Source: Collodictyon triciliatum (lineage: Eukaryota; CRuMs). From it: 21,101 nucleotides of DNA. This document shows positions 1-21,101 of the stretch, piece by piece. Location: contig JBHJMP010000528.1 in assembly GCA_043381765.1 (NCBI GenBank), positions 1 to 21,101 on the forward strand, in the 5' to 3' direction. The first letter of the stretch is position 1, and each line of letters starts with the position of its first letter. The notes under the pieces were generated by a model. The model saw only the letters and a list, made by a program, of their open reading frames with translations. It made no database searches and was not told the origin of the DNA. The position numbers were made by a program, and so were the translations under genes.

Positions 1-191
1 ACCAAAAAACCAAAAAACCAAAAAACCAAAAAACCAAAAAACCAAAAAACCAAAAAACCAAAAAACCAAAAAACCAAAAAACCAAAAAACCAAAAACAAT
101 ACAAAACCAAAAACAATACAAAACCAAAAACAATACAAAACCAAAAACAATACAAAACCAAAAACAATACAAAACCAAAAACAATACAAAA
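1..191. repeat. Two adjoining tandem repeats (8-mer, then 17-mer)
   Basis: About eleven copies of the 8-mer CCAAAAAA fill positions 2-89. They change abruptly into about six copies of the 17-mer CCAAAAACAATACAAAA (90-191). The 17-mer looks like an expanded variant of the 8-mer. The array would lie in the second intron of the minus-strand membrane-protein gene that starts at 680. Confidence 0.95.
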
Positions 192-240
192 CAAAAAACA
201 AAACAAAACAAAAAGAAAAACACGATTAGGAGAGAAATAC

Positions 241-680
241 CGGCCATTGTACCGATACAAAGCGGAGCCAGTGCAGAGAGGAAGCCAAGAGAAAACGTCG
301 AAGTGATGCATATCCCAATGAAGATAAACGGGATAGGAAGCAGTTGTGTTGCAAACATACCGAGGGCAACAAAGACCAGGCCAACGACTGATCCAAAGCC
401 ATAAAACAAACAGAAACACGTCACAAATAATAATGAGAAAAATATGGAAAACTGGGTCTCAATTAGTGAACAACAAATCATTTCAAAACAACGCAACAGC
501 AGCACACTCACCTCCAAGCGACTCAGACCATAGAATGTACTGCGAAACGGCGAGGTAAAGTTGCTGGCGGCACAAATACAGGCCAAACAACAGAAGGCCA
601 CAAAGGACGCAGACGAAGGCAGCCGAATGCCCGCGAAGATGCAGACGAAAGTCACGAGTTTCGAGGACTGAATCGGCCAT
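241..680 (-). CDS. Multi-pass membrane protein, probable TVP38/TMEM64 (VTT/DedA) family, 5' part
   Basis: Two exons are readable on the minus strand. Exon 1 is 680-512, with the ATG at 680-678, 56 codons plus one base, and a strong GTGAGT donor. Exon 2 is 387-241, preceded by CAG and followed by GTATTT. The join G|TC keeps the frame. Exon 1 has a short polar N-terminus, a hydrophobic segment (roughly residues 19-35, with AAFVCVLCGLLLFGLYL) and then YILWSESLGG. Exon 2 continues VVGLVFVALGMF, then a Pro-containing hydrophobic stretch LLPIPFIFIGICI and FSLGFLSALAPL. A TM helix, a loop with WSESLGG, a TM helix, a 'P-P-F' re-entrant-like motif and then a small-residue-rich helix is the layout of the N-terminal half of TVP38/TMEM64-type VTT proteins, which act in lipid and membrane handling at the Golgi/ER in known members. 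The family call is inferred from this layout and not from a full domain. The gene continues off the left edge through a repeat-filled intron. It is head-to-head with the ankyrin/armadillo gene. Confidence 0.5.
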
Positions 681-854
681 GGCTGCTTTGAGACGGGCTC
701 AAGAACCTCGCAAAGGCTGTCTTGGGAAAAGCGCTCCCCGCCGATTTCCGATCGTAAACACTTGACACAACAGCAGCAGAAGCAGAGATTAAAAAAAAAA
801 GACAATATGCCAGAAAAGGAGATTATTATACGGCACATAATTAATCATATAATA

Positions 855-879
855 TATACTGTGTATTAAATACAGTATA
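855..879. promoter_or_regulatory. Inverted repeat in AT-rich core of the divergent promoter
   Basis: TATACTGT (855-862) and its exact reverse complement ACAGTATA (872-879) flank a 9-nt spacer, and GTATT/AATAC forms a nested pair inside. It could bind a dimeric regulator or be a chance product of AT-richness. Function is inferred only from its place between two divergent genes. Confidence 0.35.
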
Positions 880-996
880 AAATATTTATCCAGAATTGGA
901 AGATAAGCAGCTGTTGCGTTTTTTACTTTTTTTTTTTAAAAGATTTCCTTCCAGCAGAAAGCGCCACGCTCAAGTTTCCTTCGCTCATTGTGATCT

Positions 997-1027
997 GTTT
1001 CACTCCGTTCGTCGGGGAGTCTGAAAC
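997..1027. promoter_or_regulatory. Imperfect hairpin upstream of the ankyrin/armadillo gene
   Basis: GTTTCACTCC (997-1006) can pair with GGAGTCTGAAAC (1016-1027) if a 2-nt bulge is allowed, leaving a 9-nt loop. It lies about 200 nt before the ATG at 1229, in the promoter or the 5'UTR. No function is known. Confidence 0.3.
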
Positions 1028-1228
1028 AACCGCTGCTAAGAGGAAGAAAGAAATAAAAGAAGAAAGAGACTTAGTCGAAACCCAACCTATCCGATATTTG
1101 GAACTCCCACGTCATTTCTCTCACCGGCAAACTCTTTCTTCAAAGGTCAGAAACAGAGCGACTCTTTCCCTCTTCCCCTTGTCTTTCCTTTTCTTTCTTT
1201 CTTTTTCTTGGGTCGGGAGAGACTCTCC

Positions 1229-15736
<14,508 letters not shown>

Positions 15737-16280
15737 NNNNNNNNNNNNNNNNNNNNNNNNNNNNNNNNNNNNNNNNNNNNNNNNNNNNNNNNNNNNNNNN
15801 NNNNNNNNNNNNNNNNNNNNNNNNNNNNNNNNNNNNNNNNNNNNNNNNNNNNNNNNNNNNNNNNNNNNNNNNNNNNNNNNNNNNNNNNNNNNNNNNNNNN
15901 NNNNNNNNNNNNNNNNNNNNNNNNNNNNNNNNNNNNNNNNNNNNNNNNNNNNNNNNNNNNNNNNNNNNNNNNNNNNNNNNNNNNNNNNNNNNNNNNNNNN
16001 NNNNNNNNNNNNNNNNNNNNNNNNNNNNNNNNNNNNNNNNNNNNNNNNNNNNNNNNNNNNNNNNNNNNNNNNNNNNNNNNNNNNNNNNNNNNNNNNNNNN
16101 NNNNNNNNNNNNNNNNNNNNNNNNNNNNNNNNNNNNNNNNNNNNNNNNNNNNNNNNNNNNNNNNNNNNNNNNNNNNNNNNNNNNNNNNNNNNNNNNNNNN
16201 NNNNNNNNNNNNNNNNNNNNNNNNNNNNNNNNNNNNNNNNNNNNNNNNNNNNNNNNNNNNNNNNNNNNNNNNNNNNNNNN
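15737..16280. other. Assembly gap, 544 N
   Basis: The gap hides the end of the ankyrin/armadillo gene, the intergenic region and probably the first exons of the RNPC3 homologue. That is much for 544 nt, so the gap length may be underestimated. Confidence 0.95.
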
Positions 16281-16420
16281 GGGTTGGAATCCTGATTAAC
16301 TATGACCTGTGATCTTATGTATCATCATGATATTATTATATATGATAATTTAGTATATTTGACTCATTCAAGTAATTAATATGATAATAAATTATACAAT
16401 GCAACATATTCCACAATTAG
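16281..16420 (+). other. AT-rich non-coding stretch right of the gap
   Basis: No convincing coding sequence. A few codons could follow the gap before a stop near 16294, possibly the last codons of the upstream gene. The rest looks like an intron that ends in CACAATTAG at 16420, before the first readable RNPC3 exon. Confidence 0.5.
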
Positions 16421-16572
16421 ACAAGCAACGAGCGACAAAAACCCTGATTCAAAGCTTCGCAGGTGTGTGCGCTTTACTTCAGTTCAAAACTGAATAACGA
16501 ACCCACAGGAAAGCTGGCAGGAGAGATGCAGACAGGCCCGAGAATCGCACACCCGATCGCTCCAAAGCTTGG
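16421..16572 (+). CDS. RNPC3: RNPC3: linker exons after the (missing) first RRM
   Basis: Exon 16421-16462 reads KQRATKTLIQSFAG. After a 46-nt intron (16463-16508), exon 16509-16572 reads KLAGEMQTGPRIAHPIAPKL and then G. The IAPxLG motif just ahead of the YPPP motif is typical of the family. The first of the two exons is less certain, as only phase and splice dinucleotides support it. Confidence 0.65.
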
Positions 16573-19015
16573 GTAAAGTTGGCTCAATTAAGGCCTTGTT
16601 TTTTTGCCTCAACATAGTCGAAGCCACGACCAGGCACTTCCTCTTTCACGAAAACAGCTCATTTTCGTGTGCTCTTGTATTATTATTATTATTATTATTA
16701 TCGTCATTATCATCATTATCATTATCATTATCATTATCATTATCATTATCATTATCATTATCATTATCATTATCATTATCATTATCATTATCATTATCAT
16801 TATCATTATTGTTATTGTTATTATTGTTATTTTAAGAGGCTCTTATTTTTGCAACGCGACTTGTTCCTATCGAGTCGCATGAAGAAACCTGGATAAAACG
16901 AGCATTGTTTTGAGTCTCTTATTTTCTTTTTATATTTTGTTTTGGACATGTAAATATTTGGATATGTGCCCAGTGTCGTCGCTTCAAAAACTGCGAGGAA
17001 AGCAGACATGCTGGTTTCTTAGGGGATCATACATTATGTCACAGGTTCAACTTCTCGTCGCCACCTTATCTCGAGTATCTCTACCCTCCCCCATCTGAAG
17101 CAATTCTGGCCAACATCCGCAATGCCCTTGTTTCTGTTCCAAGGTTCTACACACAGGTTTTGCTCTTTGTTTTCTCCTTGCCGCTAGTTGATGTAAAAAA
17201 AAAGAAGAAAAAGAAAAAAAAGTCAATTTAAAAGAAACCTTTGATGCTTGCAAAGTATATGCTGTCTATCAGAATAATACAGTTTTGTACATATATCAGC
17301 GATATAAACTTTTTTTTGTCATAACAAAGAGGAAATCTAATGTACAATCATACAGAAAGCAAATATGTGGTGGAGATGGGAAATATCTCACTTAAAATAC
17401 GGTAGGTGTTGCACCTAATGAATAAGATGAACATGCCTCCACCTTTTGGTCCTGAGACTGCAAAGCTTGGAATAGTCTGTTGCATTACAAAGCACATCCA
17501 AGGGTTATCCCTTTTAAGAATATTATATCAGAATGGAACTCTGACTGTAAAATACTTCATATATACATTTTAAAAAACTTTTGATGTAGCAAAAATAACT
17601 ATGAATGGAAATATTAGGAGGCTTATTTGAAATCTAGAAAGAGGAAAAAAGACGAGCTTTTGTCCAGTGATGAGTCGGAGATATCAGAGTCTGATGACGA
17701 GCCAATTTTGAAGAAAAAGGATAACGATATCTCATCGAAACAAACAAAGTCATCAGTGGCACATCAGTCCTCGCTGCGGAAAGATTCAAAATTTGATTCA
17801 CAGCCACCAAAAATGGTGATAAGGATCGGGCAAGCACATTTGTCAAATAATCACAAAGGGAATGACAAAAAGGACATGCATGACCTAGAAGCTGAGGCGA
17901 AACAAATTGAAATACCTCGAATCGAGAGAGGTGAGGATTTCTCTTCAGATAGACAAACCTTACACAATCCTACTAGAAGCTCATACGAGAAAGAGGGCAG
18001 TTTAGCTTACGAGGATATTTCAAAATACCCTGTCGCTGGTCAGAACATCGAGTCTGCTGATTCATATGCACCATTGAAAAAAGAAGACCCATCCCTGACT
18101 CGAAATGTCATATCTGCCTTAAAACTCCAGCAAGGTCGTCTTTCTCCAGAAGGTAATACTATATTCTCTCGGATTTCTCTAGAGCCATATTTCTTTTGTA
18201 TAATATTTATCACTAACCATTCTTTCATGAGTATTTATTCCATGATGACTTTTTTTTTTTGGTGGTGATAATGCCATTTTAAGCTAAATATATTCTGAAA
18301 CATCTTAATCTCTTAAAAGGAATGGCTCAACAGGCTGTTTTTAAAAAGTATTCACCGGGAGTTCCCTCCAATGTTTTGTACATCAAGAACTTAAATCATA
18401 AAGTTGTCACAGAGCAAGATTTATTGTTTCTTTTGGGGAGATACTTTGACTCTGATGAGGAAGCAAGAGAGTAAATTTCTACTATTCATATCGATTTGAC
18501 GAGATAAATAGCTATTGATGAATCATATAATTCTTCTCACAATTCAAAATATTTTATTAAACTCTATCAATTAAAAAGGAATATAAATGTTCGTGCTCAT
18601 ATCCCATATTACCAAATAACAGACGAATGCAGATTAAACTAATGGTGGAAGGAAAGCTAAAAGGTCAAGCATTTGTCACATTGCCATCAACACACTTGGC
18701 CACACAAATACTCCAAGAAGTCCATGGCTATATCCTCCATGAAAAGCCGATGATTATTGTAACATTCTTATCTTGCATTAGGTTAAATAAAGTGAAAAAT
18801 TGGATATAGCTAATGTTATTTTAAAAAAATAATAACATAATAATCTATTAAATGGTATTTTCTAAGAGGAAAAATTGAACAGAAGAATAAAGTACAAAAT
18901 AATACTCGAAAAGAAAACCAACACAGCGCAAATCAAACTATTATATAATATCGGTTACAACAAAACATTACAGGCATTCAGCCGACGTCCTGGTGATTCA
19001 AAAGACGAGCTCTAG
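16421..19015 (+). CDS. RNPC3: U11/U12 small nuclear ribonucleoprotein 65 kDa protein homologue (RNPC3), 5' exons missing
   Basis: Eight exons: 16421-16462, 16509-16572, 17045-17156, 17406-17546, 17618-18152, 18320-18470, 18623-18758 and 18974-19015 (TAG stop). All junctions are in phase, giving about 407 codons. In RNPC3 the protein bridges U11 and U12 snRNPs in the minor spliceosome: the N-terminal half binds U11-59K and the C-terminal RRM binds the 3' stem-loop of U12 snRNA. Seen here: the conserved central signature (RIAHPIAPKLG; YLEYLYPPP; ILANIRNAL; VPRFYTQ; VLHLMNKMNMPPPFGP); an acidic Ser patch (SSDESEISESDDE); a linker; a helix before the second RRM (ISALKLQQGRLSPEG); and a C-terminal RRM with RNP2 LYIKNL, FLLGRYF, IKLMVEGKLKGQAFVTL (RNP1) and GYILHEKPMII. 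The first RRM is not visible and should lie in the gap at 15737-16280. The chain ends in SKDEL. Confidence 0.92.
16573..17044 (+). other. RNPC3 intron with long hexamer repeat
   Basis: A 472-nt intron (GTAAAG…TCACAG) containing the (ATTATC)n array. The His/Tyr or Ile-rich open frames across it are repeat artefacts. Confidence 0.75.
16676..16831. repeat. (ATT)n / (ATTATC)n / (GTTATT)n compound microsatellite
   Basis: ATT triplets (to about 16700), then about 16 hexamer units ATTATC, then GTTATT variants. Wholly intronic in the RNPC3 homologue. Confidence 0.96.
18320..18758 (+). CDS. RNPC3: RNPC3: C-terminal RRM exons
   Basis: Exons 18320-18470 and 18623-18758 encode the U12 snRNA-binding RRM. 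RNP2 is LYIKNL, RNP1 is KGQAFVTL, and the first helix carries LLFLLGRYF. The intron between them falls in the loop after SDEEARE, where RNPC3 proteins have a longer acidic loop. An N-terminal helical extension (from the preceding exon) precedes the fold, as in human RNPC3. Introns here start GTAATA, GTAAAT and GTAACA, all compatible with U2-type splicing. Confidence 0.92.
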
Positions 19016-19511
19016 CAACGTTTTTGTCCTGTCTTGTCTCGCAGTGAGGATTTTACCTCAAAGTCATACATGCGCCTTTGAGAACGTCATAGCTTTTTTT
19101 CACTCTCTTTGTTTATCCTCTTTGGCTGATGGCTTCCAACAGAAAAATATACATAAAAGCAAGCAAACAAGCAATAAAACAAAGAAGGGTAGATTTCATA
19201 AAAAATAATGGACAAATAATAAAATCATGAATGATAGACTTCATAAAATAAATAAACTACCAATATAATAAACAATTATAGATCTTATAAAAATAAACAA
19301 AGATCATAAATAAGCGCTTAAGTAAATAATAAACCATATAAAAAAGAAACCGAGACTCTCCTATTACAACTTGAACAGTATGTATCCGGGAGTTACATCG
19401 ATCCATCTTACGCATATTAAACAGCACTTGGACTATAACCCTATGAATACCTAAGTACAAACAAACAAAACAAACAAAACAAACACGGATTCAGCAGGAA
19501 TGGCTTTAGGT
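19016..19511. other. AT-rich tail-to-tail intergenic region
   Basis: The region lies between the RNPC3 stop (19015) and the stop of the minus-strand gene (19512). AATAAA-like polyadenylation motifs on the plus strand occur at about 19171 and around 19245. A degenerate motif near TTCATAAAA-AATAAA recurs several times at 19193-19350, and CAAACAAAA runs occur at 19458-19485. No gene is seen. Confidence 0.6.
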
Positions 19512-20738
19512 TTAATCGAGAGCCTCGAAATCGATCTGGCCAGTCTTTTTGCTGGAATATGGATGAAAAGAGTCATCTGGTTCACGATTCGAACGACCGA
19601 GTCTACCCTTCTGTTCTTCTTCCTCGTCCTCTTCTGAGTCTATATCCCCGATTTCTTGATCCCCATCCCCATCCTCATCATCAAACTCATCGCCCTCTTG
19701 GGCCCATCTCGGATCCCTACCAATCATCGCCCTCCTCACCATATCAAGCTCTTCATCTTCCTCTGCCTCATCAAAATCAATCTCTCCACCAGCAAAATCA
19801 TGCAAAAATCGAGCGAAATCGTCTCCATCGTCGTCGTCCTCATTCTCTGAGTCATCTCGGAAGGAATCATCCTCATCCTCATCCTCATCCTCATCATCAT
19901 CTCCACCATCACCAAAAGCAAATGCAACACCACTCTCTCCATGATTTAGACTTTGATGCTCGATGGCTTCTGTATGGCTAGTGCGTCTTGTGTGGGAGCT
20001 TTGTTGATTTGAAGAGATTGTCGCTTTAGTTACGTTGGCACTATCGGTATTTGTAGACCTTCTTCCGCTGAATCGCAGGTGCGTTTGGCGGCCCTTCAGA
20101 TTTGGTTGATGTTTGCAGAGGTGATAAAAGATATATGTTGTTGTGAATTAGAAAATGAGAGAACGCTATGGATAAATATCTAATTGAAGATGAATGACTG
20201 TATTTTCCTCCTAAAGTATTTTCTAAATGGTAATGTACTGCGGAAGGAGCCAAAGATGCTTTTGCGTATTCAATCAAGAATCTCTTGGCAGCTTTCTTCT
20301 CATGTGACTAATAATTGACCAGAAATTACTATTTTTAAAAATTAATAAGATAAATATAGATCAAAAATATGTGAAAGACAAATTAAGATATGCAAATATT
20401 ACAAGAAAAAGTCACGTTGGCAGGTACAATAAAAAAAATATTAAGAAAAGGCAGGGAGGGAATTACTTGAAGAAAATAAGGTGGCGTTCGGAGTGTAAAC
20501 AAAGACTGTATCCCGATAAATAAAGAAAGGATTCAAAATAGAAGGATGGCATAAGGGCGTCGGTGAAAACTTCAGGATACAAAACCTTTTGCTCGGCCAG
20601 TTCTCTCTCTTCCATCTCTCTCTCGTCATCAGAGTCAAGCATTATTGCGGTCAACTGCTTCTTCTTTGGCTCTTGGCTTGGTATAGCGGCTTTTTTTCTC
20701 TCAAGATATGTGGGTAGTCTGACAGTGTTGGTGGCTCT
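19512..20738 (-). CDS. Unrecognised protein with highly acidic C-terminus, 3' part
   Basis: Three minus-strand exons are inferred: 20738-20586, 20307-20239 and 20093-19512 (stop TAA at 19514-19512). All junctions are phase 0. The first gives NTVRLPTYLERKKA, a Lys-rich stretch, and MLDSDDEREMEERELAEQK. The second gives SHEKKAAKRFLIEYAKASL. The third is polar, then strongly acidic: long D/E runs, GDDFARFLHDFAGGEIDF, LDMVRRAMIGRDPRWAQEGD, and an ending in FHPYSSKKTGQIDFEALD. The first and last exons have good open frames of 51 and 193 codons. Exon borders are uncertain: exon 1 could extend to 20571 or 20467, and exon 2 to about 20202, but those ends fit the phase less well or not at all. Acidic, charged composition suggests a nuclear or chromatin/ribosome-biogenesis protein, but I recognise no domain. 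The 5' end lies beyond 20738, perhaps beyond the window. Confidence 0.6.
19866..19900. repeat. In-frame ATCCTC/CATCAT codon repeat
   Basis: Tandem ATCCTC hexamers (on the minus strand GAG-GAT, Glu-Asp codons) inside the acidic tail of the minus-strand gene. This is a coding microsatellite and a likely source of length variation in the acidic tract. Confidence 0.8.
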
Positions 20739-20754
20739 CTACAATGCATAGTGA

Positions 20755-21101
20755 TTATGATTATTATTATTTTTTTCCTTTATTCGATTCAAAGATTATG
20801 ATTATTATTATAATAAAAAAGATAAAGAAAAGGGAAGCATAATCCACTGGATTTATGCACGCATATCATCATTTATTCACACATACACTTTTTTCTCCTT
20901 TCTCAACCTCGATTTGAAAAGAGATGAATACAACAAGAACAAGAACAAGAACAAGAACAAGAACAAGAACAAGAACAAGAACAAGAACAAGAACAAGAAC
21001 AACAACAACAACAATAACAATAATAACAATAATAACAATAATAACAATAATAACAATAATAACAATAATAACAATAATAACAATAATAACAATAATAACA
21101 A
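20755..21101. repeat. AT-rich stretch ending in (CAAGAA)n and (AATAATAAC)n arrays
   Basis: After ATT-type repeats (about 20755-20815) and some unique sequence (20820-20930), a CAAGAA hexamer array runs 20931-21000 and changes through CAACAA into an AATAATAAC 9-mer array that reaches the window end. The unique part might hold an upstream exon of the acidic-tail gene, but none could be supported. The poly-Leu frame on the minus strand is a repeat artefact. Confidence 0.9.

Larger units (their letters stand above)
681..1228. promoter_or_regulatory. Divergent intergenic promoter region
   Basis: This 548-bp region separates the start codon of the minus-strand membrane protein (680) from that of the plus-strand ankyrin/armadillo protein (1229), so it should hold both promoters and 5'UTRs. 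It contains a very AT-rich core at about 835-890 with an inverted repeat, a second imperfect inverted repeat at 997-1027, and pyrimidine-rich runs (about 1165-1210) just before the plus-strand ATG. No canonical TATA element could be assigned with confidence. Confidence 0.55.

Noticed and set aside
1-191. Telomeric repeats at the left end
   Set aside because: The units CCAAAAAA and CCAAAAACAATACAAAA do not match any known telomeric repeat, and the array lies in an intron of a gene reading leftward.
16569-16896. Long Ser/Leu, Ile or His/Tyr repeat frames on both strands
   Set aside because: Translations of the ATTATC hexamer array inside an RNPC3 intron.
20877-21101. Poly-leucine frame on the minus strand
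   Set aside because: Translation of AATAATAAC and CAAGAA simple repeats, with no unique coding sequence.

Overview
This is a piece of a nuclear eukaryotic genome that is very intron-dense and AT-rich. The coding sequence is cut into short exons joined by phase-consistent GT-AG introns, mostly 70-250 nt and T-rich, and the introns are full of microsatellites. There are no bacterial operons, tRNAs, rRNAs, CRISPR arrays or recognisable transposons. Both ends lie in simple repeats and there are five N-gaps, so the window may be one whole draft scaffold whose ends fall where assembly stops in microsatellites. The lineage cannot be fixed from the sequence. A protist or other early-branching eukaryote is likely, and a functional minor spliceosome is implied by the RNPC3 homologue.

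Layout, left to right. (1) 1-191: tandem repeats. (2) 241-680, minus strand: the first two exons of a multi-pass membrane protein, probably of the TVP38/TMEM64 (VTT/DedA) family, running off the left side. (3) 681-1228: a divergent promoter region with two inverted repeats. (4) 1229 to at least 15736, plus strand: one giant gene of about 56 recognisable exons and roughly 1,670 visible residues. It encodes a Ser/Lys/Pro-rich N-terminus, a small ankyrin block and then about 28-30 armadillo repeats. Its end lies in the 544-N gap at 15737-16280. (5) 16421-19015, plus strand: eight exons of an RNPC3 homologue (U11/U12 di-snRNP 65K protein), complete at the 3' end but without the exons for its first RRM, which should lie in or beside the gap. 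(6) 19016-19511: AT-rich tail-to-tail intergenic DNA. (7) 19512-20738, minus strand: three exons of an unrecognised protein with a strongly acidic C-terminus. (8) 20755-21101: simple repeats.

I reconstructed the exons by hand from reading frame, splice dinucleotides and phase continuity. The large gene is internally convincing: nearly every exon joins the next in phase, and the exon boundaries coincide with armadillo-repeat boundaries. The points most worth following up are this exon/repeat congruence with phase-1 introns, a candidate 15-nt intron at 3772-3786, the large share of 5' splice sites with T at +3, and a minor-spliceosome gene in a window where no clear U12-type intron is seen.
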